Source of the DNA: Halomonas sp. GD1P12
GTDB lineage: Bacteria > Pseudomonadota > Gammaproteobacteria > Pseudomonadales > Halomonadaceae
Length of the DNA stretch: 64,000 nucleotides
Direction: 5' to 3'
NCBI RefSeq assembly: GCF_025725645.1
Contig: NZ_CP107007.1
Span: 2,046,001-2,110,000 of the forward strand
The position numbers and the translations under genes were made by a program. Shown piece after piece: positions 30,089 to 40,864 of this stretch. Below the pieces are notes generated by a model. The model worked only from the letters and a program-made list of their open reading frames with translations. It was not told the DNA's origin and did not search any database. Position 1 is the first letter of the stretch, and every line of letters begins with the position of its first letter.

Positions 30089-31330
30089 TTATTCATAGCG
30101 CAGTACGTCCGCCGGCTGCACGCGCGCGGCCCGCCAGGCCGGATAAAGCGTCGACAGGAAGGTCAGGCCGAAAGCGGCGAGTACGATATTGCGAATGTCG
30201 CTGAAAATCAGTTTCGAGGGCAGGTGACTGACGAAGTAGACGCCGGAATCCAAAAACTGAATGCCGGTAACGGATTCGAACCAGCCGATCACGTCCGAAA
30301 TCGTTAGCGCCAGCACCACCCCGGCCAACACGCCAAGCGCGATACCGATGATGCCGATGGTCAACCCCTGAACGATGAAGATGCCCATGATCGAGCGCGG
30401 TGTGGCGCCAATGGTGCGCAAAATAGCGATGTCGGCGCGCTTGTCGGTGACCACCATGACCAGCGTCGAGACGATATTAAACGCGGCCACTGCGACGATC
30501 ACGGTCAGCAGCAGCCCGATCATGCGCTTCTCCATCTGGATCGCCTGAAAGAGACTGCCCTGGGTGAAGGTCCAGTCCCGACCGATGTAGCCCGGCCCGA
30601 GATCGTTGACGATCGCCTGAGTTTCGCTACCGGCAGCGAACAGATCGTCGAGCTCCAAGCGCAGCCCGCCGATGGCGTCGCCCAGCCGCGCCAGCGTCTG
30701 CATATCCGAAATATTGGCGTAGGCAAGACTTCCGTCGAGATCGGCGCCGACGCTAAAGATGCCGCTAACGGTAAAGCGCTTGAGCCGTGGAAACACACCC
30801 GCGGGGGTGATCGAGGCCTCGGGCACCAACAGCGTGACACGGTCGCCGACGCCTACTCCCAGCCGGTTGGCCAGCATCGAGCCGAGCACCACGTTCCAGG
30901 AGTCCGGCGCCAGATCAGAAAGCTCGCCTTCGCGCATGTGATCACCGATGATCGACACCTGGTCTTCCCAGGCCGGGTCGATGCCGGTCACCATCGCGCC
31001 CTGATTGCGCCCGCTGGCCGAGAACATGCCCTGCTGCTCGACGTAGGGGGCGACGCCGATCACCCGGTCGCGCTCGATCAGCCGGTCGGCCAGTGCCTCC
31101 CATTCCACGAGCCCCGGGCGGTATTCGATCTTGGTGTGCGGCACCATGCCCAGAATGCGGTTTCGCAGTTCGTAGTCGAAGCCGTTCATCACTGACAGCA
31201 CCAGAATCAGCACGGTCACGCCGAGTGTGAGCCCCAGCATGGAAATCAGCGAAATAAACGAAATAAAGTGGTTCCGGCGTTTAGCGCGCACGTAGCGCAG
31301 CCCCACCAGAAAAGGCAAACGATCAAGCAT
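30089..31330 (-). CDS. lolC: Lipoprotein-releasing ABC transporter permease (LolC/LolE family)
   Basis: A 413-residue inner-membrane permease. One N-terminal helix at about 25-48 (FISLISMLGLTLGVTVLILV), a large periplasmic domain, then three C-terminal helices, ending PADVLRYE as in the family. It is the only LolC/E-type permease next to lolD here; E. coli has both lolC and lolE flanking lolD. It may work as a homodimer like LolF, or its partner may be elsewhere. The symbol is therefore provisional. The start is ATG 31330. Confidence 0.88.
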   Translation of the reverse strand: MLDRLPFLVGLRYVRAKRRNHFISFISLISMLGLTLGVTVLILVLSVMNGFDYELRNRILGMVPHTKIEYRPGLVEWEALADRLIERDRVIGVAPYVEQQGMFSASGRNQGAMVTGIDPAWEDQVSIIGDHMREGELSDLAPDSWNVVLGSMLANRLGVGVGDRVTLLVPEASITPAGVFPRLKRFTVSGIFSVGADLDGSLAYANISDMQTLARLGDAIGGLRLELDDLFAAGSETQAIVNDLGPGYIGRDWTFTQGSLFQAIQMEKRMIGLLLTVIVAVAAFNIVSTLVMVVTDKRADIAILRTIGATPRSIMGIFIVQGLTIGIIGIALGVLAGVVLALTISDVIGWFESVTGIQFLDSGVYFVSHLPSKLIFSDIRNIVLAAFGLTFLSTLYPAWRAARVQPADVLRYE

Positions 31331-31531
31331 GGTGTCATCCCTTGGTTAACTGGCGCCCATGGTACGGTTTTTTTCAACGCCCTGCATGGGTAAACGCGCC
31401 TTGTAAATACAAACCTTCTCACCCGCCTGGCCGGGCACGGCTGGCTTGCAACTTGCCCGGTGACCCCCTACATTGCGCCTTTTGGCCGGTCTCGACGCCG
31501 GCGTTTTCCCTGGCAACGAGAGCACTCATCC

Positions 31532-32602
31532 TTGGCAACTTTCCCTTACCGTTTGCTGCCGGAATGGCACCCTCAGGACGGCCTGCAGCTCACCTGGCCG
31601 CGCGCCGACGGCGACTGGCAGCCGCTTTTAGAGCGCATCGAGGCAACGATGGAGCGCATCGTGCTGGCCGCTGCGCGCTATCAGCGCGTTATAGTAAGCG
31701 TGCCGGACGCCGCCACGTGTGCGCGCCTGGAGTCCCGCTTTGCGACCCTTGGCGTACCCCGCGAGCGGCTGCTTCTTGTCGAGGCCGACACCGACGATAC
31801 CTGGGCGCGAGATCATGGCCCGCTTGGCGTTATGGCGGAAGACGGTGACATGGCGCTGCTCGATTACACCTTCACGGGCTGGGGCGGCAAGTTTCCTGCT
31901 CGCCGAGACAACGCCCTGACACGCGCGCTCGAGGCGCAGAACGTCTGGGCCTGTCAGGTGCTGCCACGGGCGCTGGTGCTCGAAGGGGGCGGTATCGAAA
32001 CCGACGGCCAGGGAACGTTACTGACGACCAAAGCGTGCCTTTTGAACCCGAACCGTAATCCAACGCTTTCCCAGGCAGAGGTCGAGCAAGCGCTCAAGGC
32101 AGACTTTGGCGTCGAGCGCATTCTGTGGCTCGAAAACGGCTATCTCGAAGGCGACGACACCGACAGCCACATCGACACCCTGGCGCGCTTTTGCAGCGTT
32201 GACACCATCGCCTACGTGCGCTGCGACGACGAGTTAGACCCGCACCATACGGCACTAAAAGCGATGGAGGCCGAGCTCAAGGCGTTGCGCCAGCCAAACG
32301 GCGAGCCCTACCGCTTGATCGCCCTGCCCTGGCCTGCCACGGCGCTCGACCCGGACGACGGCCACCGGCTGCCGGCGACCTACGCCAACTTCACCATCAT
32401 CAACGGCGCCGTACTCGTGCCGACCTACGCCGACCCGGCGGATCTGGAGGCGCTCAACGCCCTGGCTCAGGCGTTTCCCGAGCGCCAGATCGTTCCCATC
32501 GAGTGCCACAGCGTGATTCGCCAGCACGGCAGCCTGCACTGCCTGACCATGCAGCTACCCAAGGGCACGCTCAACCCTGCCCGTTTCAAGGAGGCCTCAT
32601 GA
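31532..32602 (+). CDS. aguA: Agmatine deiminase
   Basis: Converts agmatine to N-carbamoylputrescine and ammonia. The roughly 356-residue protein has the family blocks LPEWHPQDGLQLTWP at the start, DTWARDHGP, GWGGKF, EGGGIETDGQGTLLTT, NGYLEGDDTDSHID and the nucleophile cysteine in HGSLHCLTMQ near the end. The start is uncertain: TTG 31532 places the conserved LPEWHPQDG at residue 9 as in relatives; a GTG at 31460 would add 24 residues. It overlaps aguB by 4 bp (ATGA). Confidence 0.93.
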   Translation: MATFPYRLLPEWHPQDGLQLTWPRADGDWQPLLERIEATMERIVLAAARYQRVIVSVPDAATCARLESRFATLGVPRERLLLVEADTDDTWARDHGPLGVMAEDGDMALLDYTFTGWGGKFPARRDNALTRALEAQNVWACQVLPRALVLEGGGIETDGQGTLLTTKACLLNPNRNPTLSQAEVEQALKADFGVERILWLENGYLEGDDTDSHIDTLARFCSVDTIAYVRCDDELDPHHTALKAMEAELKALRQPNGEPYRLIALPWPATALDPDDGHRLPATYANFTIINGAVLVPTYADPADLEALNALAQAFPERQIVPIECHSVIRQHGSLHCLTMQLPKGTLNPARFKEAS

Positions 32603-33501
32603 GCCGAGAACTGACCGTCGCCGTCATTCAGCAAAACGCCTGGCCGGACAAGGAGAAGAGCCTTGCGGCCTCCGAAGAGGGCGTACGCGCCGCCGCCGGG
32701 CGCGGGGCGAAGCTTGTGCTGCTCCAGGAGCTTCACGCCACCCACTACTTCTGTCAGTACGAGGACCCGGCGCTTTTTGACCTGGCCGAGCCGCTGGATG
32801 GGCCGACGAGCCAGCGCCTGGAAGCGCTCGCCCGCGAGCTCGACATCGTGCTGGTCGGCTCGATTTTCGAAAAGCGCGCCGCGGGGCTCTATCACAACAC
32901 CGCGGTGGTTTTCGACGGCGCGCGTGGCCGGGTCGGCCAGTACCGCAAGATGCACATTCCCGACGATCCGGGCTTTTATGAGAAGTTCTACTTCACCCCG
33001 GGCGACGTCGATGAGCGCCGGGGCGAAGGCTTCACACCGATCGATACCTCGGTCGGCCGGCTCGGCGTGCTGGTGTGCTGGGATCAGTGGTATCCGGAAG
33101 CGGCGCGGCTGATGGCGCTCTCCGGTGCAGAGCTGCTGCTCTATCCCACCGCGATCGGCTGGGACAAGACCGACGACGAGCAGGAACAGGCCCGCCAGAA
33201 GGAGGCGTGGACGCTTGTTCAGCGTGCCCACGGCGTGGCCAACGGCCTGCCGGTGCTGGTCGCCAACCGGGTCGGCTTCGAGCCGGACCACTCCGGCGTC
33301 GGCTCGGGCATCGACTTCTGGGGCGGCAGCTTCGTCTGCGGCCCTCAGGGCGAGCTTCTGGCCCACGCCAGCGACGAGACCGAGCAGCTGGTGGTCACTC
33401 TCGACATGGAAAAAAGCGAGCGCACCCGGCGCATCTGGCCCTACCTGCGCGACCGCCGCGTGGACGGCTACGGCGATCTGACGCGGCGCTATCGCGACTG
33501 A
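32599..33501 (+). CDS. aguB: N-carbamoylputrescine amidase
   Basis: A carbon-nitrogen hydrolase that turns N-carbamoylputrescine into putrescine, CO2 and ammonia. The 300-residue protein shows the Glu-Lys-Cys triad: E in LLQELHATHYF, K in YRKMHIPDDPGFYEKFYFTP, C in VLVCWDQWYPEAAR. The PDDPGFYEKFYFTPGD stretch is typical of AguB. The start ATG 32599 has a near-perfect AAGGAGG and overlaps the aguA stop, so the two enzymes are made together. A strong hairpin follows at 33522-33556. Confidence 0.95.
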   Translation: MSRELTVAVIQQNAWPDKEKSLAASEEGVRAAAGRGAKLVLLQELHATHYFCQYEDPALFDLAEPLDGPTSQRLEALARELDIVLVGSIFEKRAAGLYHNTAVVFDGARGRVGQYRKMHIPDDPGFYEKFYFTPGDVDERRGEGFTPIDTSVGRLGVLVCWDQWYPEAARLMALSGAELLLYPTAIGWDKTDDEQEQARQKEAWTLVQRAHGVANGLPVLVANRVGFEPDHSGVGSGIDFWGGSFVCGPQGELLAHASDETEQLVVTLDMEKSERTRRIWPYLRDRRVDGYGDLTRRYRD

Positions 33502-33521
33502 TACGCCCTCTTCACTCAATA

Positions 33522-33556
33522 CGAAAACGCCGGCGCATTGAGCGCCGGCGTTTTCG
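33522..33556. terminator. Bidirectional terminator between aguB and the Nudix fusion gene
   Basis: Arms 33522-33536 and 33542-33556 are perfectly complementary over 15 bp with a 5-base loop; the stem has AAAA and TTTT at its ends. It sits between two convergent stop codons and can serve both. Confidence 0.9.
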
Positions 33557-33586
33557 TTCAAGCCAGAACGGGTTCGACGTTGGCGT

Positions 33587-34543
33587 CTATTTCCAGAAAT
33601 CGCGAATCGAGGCGATGCCCTGGGCGCCAACGGCGCGGGCGTGGTTGGCATCGAAACGCGTCATCCCGCCCAGCGCGAATACCGGCATGCCGGCACGCTC
33701 GACGAGCTGCTGAAAGTCGTGCCAGCCCATGGGGGCCACATCCGGGTGCGACGGCGTGGTGCGAAGCGGCGACAGCGTGACGAAATCGCAGCCAAGCGTG
33801 GCCGCCTTGTCGAGCTGAGTTTGATCGTGGGTCGAGGCAGAAAGCCACTTGCCCTCGCCGATCGGGCGCCGCTCGAGCTCCATCAGGCGCTGGCTGGTCA
33901 GGTGAATGCCGTCGGCGTCGACCTGCTCCAGAAGCTCGGGCTCGCCGTTGAGCAGAAGTCTGGCGCCGAACTCGCGGCACAGCGCCAGCGCCGTTTGCGC
34001 GCGCTGTACGTAGGCATCGCGCGCAAGGCCCTTCGCACGCAGTTGAACGAGGCGAACGCCGTCCTCGTCGAGCGCGCGGCGCAGAAGGCTTTCAAAGCGC
34101 TCATTGTCCGGCTCCTCGCCGGTGATCAGGTACTCCTTGGGCAGCATCACCGCGCGCAAAATGGGCAGATTTGCCGCCGGGAAGGGATAACCGACCAGAT
34201 CCTCCATCGCGACCCAGCGAACCGCCTGGCCTTCACGCCCGAACGGCTCGCCGGCAAATTCGTGCACCTGCCAAACGTCGAGCAGGATATGCTTGTCGCT
34301 GTACTCATGGTGAACGCGAATGAGCGGCTGGGCGCGACGGATCTCGACACCGAGCTCTTCGTGAAGCTCGCGCTTCAAGCCCTCGAGCCCGGTTTCGTAG
34401 GGCGCGAGCTTGCCGCCGGGAAACTCCCACAGCCCGCCGTGATCCACGTTGGAGGGCCGTCGTGCGATCAGTACGTGCTTTTTATCGGCGCTGACGATGG
34501 CGGCCGCGGCGACGTGAACCCGTCGTTTTACCATTACATTCAT
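33587..34543 (-). CDS. Nudix hydrolase fused to a thiamine phosphate synthase-like domain
   Basis: A two-domain protein of about 318 residues. The N-terminal half is a MutT-type Nudix hydrolase with a full Nudix box starting GGKLAPYETGLEGLKREL and ending HEELGV (about 40-66), likely cleaning oxidised dGTP. The C-terminal half (from about 140) resembles ThiE/TenI, with VRLVQLRAKGL, ADGIHLTSQRL, SASTHDQ and CDFVTLSPLRTTPSHP. The same fusion lies near secA-argJ in Pseudomonas. Whether the ThiE half is active is unknown. The ATG at 34543 is preferred; GTG 34558 and ATG 34534 are alternatives. It is about 110 bp after argJ on the same strand. Confidence 0.87.
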   Translation of the reverse strand: MNVMVKRRVHVAAAAIVSADKKHVLIARRPSNVDHGGLWEFPGGKLAPYETGLEGLKRELHEELGVEIRRAQPLIRVHHEYSDKHILLDVWQVHEFAGEPFGREGQAVRWVAMEDLVGYPFPAANLPILRAVMLPKEYLITGEEPDNERFESLLRRALDEDGVRLVQLRAKGLARDAYVQRAQTALALCREFGARLLLNGEPELLEQVDADGIHLTSQRLMELERRPIGEGKWLSASTHDQTQLDKAATLGCDFVTLSPLRTTPSHPDVAPMGWHDFQQLVERAGMPVFALGGMTRFDANHARAVGAQGIASIRDFWK

Positions 34544-34652
34544 GACGTTCTTTTCCACATTGGAGCGCCCGGCGAGCCGGGCACTTGACTACAAAGAGCG
34601 AAGCCTTGTACCAGCGCTCTTGTCCAGAAACGGCTTTAAAAAGGCGGCGCGC

Positions 34653-35870
34653 CTAGCTTCGATAGTCGGCGTTGATGGAGACGTAGTCGTGCGACAGATC
34701 CGAGGTCCAGACGGTTGCGCGCGTCTCGCCCCGGCCCAGATCGATACGAATGGTAATCTCCTCCCCCTTCATCACCCGACTGCCCGCCTGCTCAGAGTAG
34801 CTCGCCGCCCGGCCGCCGTTTTCGACCAGACGCACATCACCCAGATCGATCACCACGCGGCTGACGTCGAAGTTATCGACCGGCGCGCGCCCGACGGCGG
34901 CGAGAATCCGCCCCCAGTTGGCGTCACTGGCATAAAGCGCGGTCTTTACCAGCGGCGAGTGCGCTACGGTGAAGCCGACGTCCAGCGCCTCCTGGCGGGT
35001 CATTGCGCCTTCAACGTCCAGAGTGACGAACTTGGTCGCCCCTTCACCATCGCGAATGATCGATTGGGCAAGCTCGGTCATCACGCCCTGCAGCGCCTGG
35101 CGAAACACTGCGATCTGTTCATCGGTTTCCACGCGCACGCCGGTGTTGGTCGAGGCGAGCATGCAGGCGTCGTTGGTCGAGGTGTCGCTATCCACCGTGA
35201 TCGCGTTGAAGGAGCGGTCCACGGTTTCGCGCAAAAGCCGCTGCAAAAGCGACTGCTCGATACGGACATCGGTCACCACGAACCCAAGCATCGTGGCCAT
35301 GTTGGGCTTGATCATGCCCGAGCCTTTGGTGATGCCGTTGATACTAAAGCGCTCGCCATCGATCTCGGCGGTGACCGTGGCACCCTTGGCGCGGGTATCG
35401 GTGGTCAGTATCCCCTCACCGGCAAGCTTCCAGGCCTCGCTGTCACTGGATAGCGCTTTAAACGCATCAGGGAGCCCCGCCAGCAGCCGCTCCATGGGCA
35501 GCGGCTCGCCGATCACGCCGGTGGAGAACGGCAGCACCTGCTCGCTGGAGACACCGGCCTGCTCGGCCGCTGCCTCACAGGTGCGCCTGGCGTCTTCAAG
35601 CCCCTTTTCGCCGGTACCGGCGTTGGCGTTGCCGGTATTGATGACCCAGTAGCGTGAGGACGGCGTTGCCGCCAGATGCGATTTGGCGGTAATGACCGGC
35701 GCAGCGCAAAACGCATTTTGAGTAAACACCGCCGCCGTTACGGCGGTGGCTGGAAGCTCGATGACCACCAGATCGCGGCGCTGGGGCTTTTTGATCCCCG
35801 CCATGGCGGAGCCCAGGCGTACCCCTTCAAGAGGCGCCATTGTTGGAAACGGACAGTGACCCACCGCCAT
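34653..35870 (-). CDS. argJ: Glutamate N-acetyltransferase / amino-acid acetyltransferase
   Basis: A bifunctional arginine biosynthesis enzyme that recycles acetyl from acetylornithine to glutamate. The 405-residue precursor cleaves itself before the threonine of the MATML motif, visible in GSGMIKPNMATMLGF. Also seen are TQNAFCAAPV, NTGNANAGTG and SDANWGRILAAVGR. The start ATG 35870 has GGAGAAG upstream. It follows secA by 42 bp. Whether it accepts acetyl-CoA (bifunctional form) cannot be read from the sequence. Confidence 0.95.
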   Translation of the reverse strand: MAVGHCPFPTMAPLEGVRLGSAMAGIKKPQRRDLVVIELPATAVTAAVFTQNAFCAAPVITAKSHLAATPSSRYWVINTGNANAGTGEKGLEDARRTCEAAAEQAGVSSEQVLPFSTGVIGEPLPMERLLAGLPDAFKALSSDSEAWKLAGEGILTTDTRAKGATVTAEIDGERFSINGITKGSGMIKPNMATMLGFVVTDVRIEQSLLQRLLRETVDRSFNAITVDSDTSTNDACMLASTNTGVRVETDEQIAVFRQALQGVMTELAQSIIRDGEGATKFVTLDVEGAMTRQEALDVGFTVAHSPLVKTALYASDANWGRILAAVGRAPVDNFDVSRVVIDLGDVRLVENGGRAASYSEQAGSRVMKGEEITIRIDLGRGETRATVWTSDLSHDYVSINADYRS

Positions 35871-35912
35871 GCTCTTCTCCTGTAACGTCTATCGGTGCGC
35901 ATAGGGCGCGCG

Positions 35913-38651
<2,739 letters not shown>

Positions 38652-38705
38652 GAAGTTTCCAAATCATTTCAAGCGCACCAGCGGAGCACCCTTAAAAAAG
38701 CTGTT

Positions 38706-39092
38706 TCAAGCGAAACGGTAAAGACGGAAGTGATGCTGGGCGGCGGGCGGGCCGCGCGGAATCAATACGTCGCGGGCGGCGACCCGGGGCAAGGCCAGGC
38801 GAGAGGCGATCAAACGACGCTTTTCTACGCGCGTGGTGATTTTTTTGACACGACGCAATAGGGAGCGAACTCGACGCCGACGGGCCAAACGCTGCGACTG
38901 AACCCGCAGAATGGCAGGCACCCAAAGACAGATCGTCGCCGCGCGCTCGCTTGACTTGACGGCGGATAGCGGTGATAGCGACACCGGTAGCAGGCAACTG
39001 ACCAGAAGCCCCGCCAGCCACCAGCGCGCAAGCCCGCTGCGGCGAGTGCGCCGCAGGGCTATCCGGGGGCTAGGCGCGGACATGGATGACAT
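38706..39092 (-). CDS. Small exported protein upstream of secA, SecM-like secretion monitor candidate
   Basis: A 128-codon ORF I do not recognise by family. Residues 10-25 are basic (RIALRRTRRSGLARWW), then a hydrophobic core (LAGLLVSCLLPVSLSPL) and a likely cleavage after LSA, so a Sec signal peptide. The mature part is strongly basic. Near the C-terminus is RDVLIPRGPPAAQ, 13 residues from the end after the last proline; it resembles the R-A-G-P and R-A-P-P arrest cores of SecM and ApdA-type peptides. It ends 54 bp before secA. By position and design it may be a stalling sensor of export, but no similarity beyond these traits is visible. ATG 39092 has GGGAG about 14 bases upstream. Confidence 0.6.
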   Translation of the reverse strand: MSSMSAPSPRIALRRTRRSGLARWWLAGLLVSCLLPVSLSPLSAVKSSERAATICLWVPAILRVQSQRLARRRRVRSLLRRVKKITTRVEKRRLIASRLALPRVAARDVLIPRGPPAAQHHFRLYRFA

Positions 39093-39197
39093 GCTGGGTG
39101 TCGACTCCCTGGCGTGTTAGGCTCTTTCGATAACGCCCCGGCCGCTCGCAACTGGCGGCCCGAAAGCGCACGGATCCGGTTTTCTGGAATTAAGCGT

Positions 39198-39668
39198 ATG
39201 AGTATAAAGGTTAAGCGTTCCCGCGCACAGCCCATCGGCCAGGTGCTTAAAAGCTCTTCCGACATTAGCAACTTGATGCGTCAGTCGCGGCTGATCGATC
39301 AGGCCCAGCGCCACCTGCGCGCCCACCTGCCCGAAGAGATGCGTGAGCACATTTTTGTTGGCGGCTTCAGCGACGCCCGTCTGACCCTGATCAGCGGCCA
39401 GGCGAGCTGGCTTGCCTGGCTTAGATTCGAGCAGCACCGACTTTTACAGCTGCTGCACCAGCTGCCCGGGTTCGAAGCCGTTACCGGCTTTCACTTCAAG
39501 GTACGTCCGGTTCGCCCGATCGTCGCGCCGCCACGCAATACCCGGGCGCTTTCGCAAAAAGCGAGTGAAACGCTCACCCAGTGCGCCGAAGATACTCAGG
39601 ACAGCCGCCTAAGAGGGGCGCTCGAGCGCCTGGCTTCCCACGCTGCACGCAAGAACCCATCTTCCTGA
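39198..39668 (+). CDS. DUF721 (DciA-type) protein
   Basis: A 156-residue basic protein of the DUF721 family, which includes DciA, the replicative helicase operator found in bacteria without DnaC. The core has RLIDQAQRHLRAHLPEEMREHIFVGGF and LISGQASWLAWLRFEQHRLLQLL, the conserved WA/LR helix region (about residues 25-90), then a disordered tail. Its location between secA and lpxC matches the Pseudomonas DUF721 gene. ATG 39198 is preferred over the longer frame. It is divergent from the ORF upstream of secA. Confidence 0.82.
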   Translation: MSIKVKRSRAQPIGQVLKSSSDISNLMRQSRLIDQAQRHLRAHLPEEMREHIFVGGFSDARLTLISGQASWLAWLRFEQHRLLQLLHQLPGFEAVTGFHFKVRPVRPIVAPPRNTRALSQKASETLTQCAEDTQDSRLRGALERLASHAARKNPSS

Positions 39669-39672
39669 ACGC

Positions 39673-39702
39673 ATAAAGCACCGCCAAGCGGTGCTTTATA
39701 AA
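39673..39702. terminator. Terminator between the DUF721 gene and lpxC
   Basis: Arms 39673-39684 and 39688-39699 form a perfect 12-bp stem with a CAA loop just past the DUF721 stop. The stem ends in TTTAT. It lies between convergent genes. Confidence 0.75.
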
Positions 39703-39714
39703 TGGGGGAGCCGA

Positions 39715-39749
39715 TGGCGTTTTCAACCGCGCCCCGCTTTAAAACGCCA
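39715..39749. repeat. Inverted repeat downstream of lpxC
   Basis: TGGCGTTTT at 39715-39723 is complementary to AAAACGCCA at 39741-39749, loop 17 bases. On the minus strand it lies about 40 bases after the lpxC stop and ends in CGTTTT-like arms, hence a second terminator is likely. Confidence 0.55.
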
Positions 39750-39787
39750 ACCCTCATACTTCAGGGCTCAGCGTCTGGTCTGAAGAA

Positions 39788-40699
39788 TCAGGCCATGGCC
39801 GGCGCGGCGTAGGAGATCGGCGCCACGTCCTTTTCGTCTTCGAACGTGACGACTTCATAAGCTTCGGGGCGAGCGAGCAGCTCGCGACAAAGCTGGTTGT
39901 TCAGCGCGTGACCGGATTTAACGCCGCGGAACTCGCCGATCAGGCTAAAGCCCAGCTGGTAGAGATCGCCGATCGCGTCCAGCACCTTGTGCTTGACGAA
40001 CTCGTCCTCGTAGCGCAAACCGCCCTCATTCACGATGCGGTAGTCATCGACCACGATGGCGTTATCGAGGCTTCCGCCGAGCGCCAGGTTATTGGAGCGC
40101 AAAAACTCCAGGTCGCGCATGAAGCCAAAGGTACGCGCCCGCGATACTTCCTTGACGAAGGAGGTCGTTGAGAAGTCGATCAGCGCGTCCTGGTGCTGCT
40201 GCTCGAACACCGGGTGATCGAAATCGATGGAGAACGACACCTTGAACCCCTGATGGGGCAAAAATACCGCTTCCTTGTCGCCATCCCGAACCGCGATCCG
40301 CTCCTTGATGCGGATGAACTTCTTGGCGGCGTCCTGCTCGAGAATGCCAGCGGACTGAATCAAAAATACGAAAGGGCTGGCACTGCCGTCCATGATCGGA
40401 ATTTCGGCGGCGCTCACATCGACGTAGGCGTTATCGATACCGAGACCGGCAAACGCCGACATCAAATGCTCGACGGTCGCGACCTTGACGCCGTTTTGCG
40501 AAAGCGCGGTGCATAGACGGGTGTCCTCGACCAGCTCGGCGCGAGCGGGCACGTGTACCACGGGGTCCAGATCGGTTCGAACGAATACGATACCGGTGTT
40601 CGCGGGGGCCGGGCGCAGCGCCAGATGGACTTTTTTACCCGAGTGCAGACCCACTCCGGTAGCGCGAATCACGTTTTGTAATGTACGTTGTCTGATCAT
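39788..40699 (-). CDS. lpxC: UDP-3-O-acyl-N-acetylglucosamine deacetylase
   Basis: The zinc enzyme of the first committed step in lipid A synthesis. The 303-residue protein begins [20 protein letters not shown] and has the zinc histidine in [16 protein letters not shown] (about 78) and the second cluster in [17 protein letters not shown]. It ends in the AxPA-like ISYAAPAMA; a hydrophobic C-terminus is the FtsH degradation tag in E. coli, so regulated turnover is possible. It follows ftsZ after 165 bp containing a strong palindrome. Confidence 0.96.
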   Translation of the reverse strand: MIRQRTLQNVIRATGVGLHSGKKVHLALRPAPANTGIVFVRTDLDPVVHVPARAELVEDTRLCTALSQNGVKVATVEHLMSAFAGLGIDNAYVDVSAAEIPIMDGSASPFVFLIQSAGILEQDAAKKFIRIKERIAVRDGDKEAVFLPHQGFKVSFSIDFDHPVFEQQHQDALIDFSTTSFVKEVSRARTFGFMRDLEFLRSNNLALGGSLDNAIVVDDYRIVNEGGLRYEDEFVKHKVLDAIGDLYQLGFSLIGEFRGVKSGHALNNQLCRELLARPEAYEVVTFEDEKDVAPISYAAPAMA

Positions 40700-40795
40700 G
40701 GGCGTGGTAAAACTCTGATAACGGGGTCTTCGTCAAGAAACCGACGCCGACCGTAAAAAGGGAAGTTATCGAACAGTGTTTACTTTAACAGCAAA

Positions 40796-40833
40796 CGAGC
40801 GTTTTAACCAATATTTCTCGGTTAAAACGCTCG
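40796..40833. terminator. 14-bp palindromic hairpin between ftsZ and lpxC
   Basis: Arms 40796-40809 and 40820-40833 are perfectly complementary over 14 bp with a 10-base loop. On the minus strand it begins about 30 bases after the ftsZ stop and is followed by TTTGCTGTT, a weak T-run. It may end or attenuate ftsZ transcripts before lpxC, or be an operator. Confidence 0.6.
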
Positions 40834-40864
40834 CCCGCTGGGGTAAAACCGACGGTCGTTTAAA

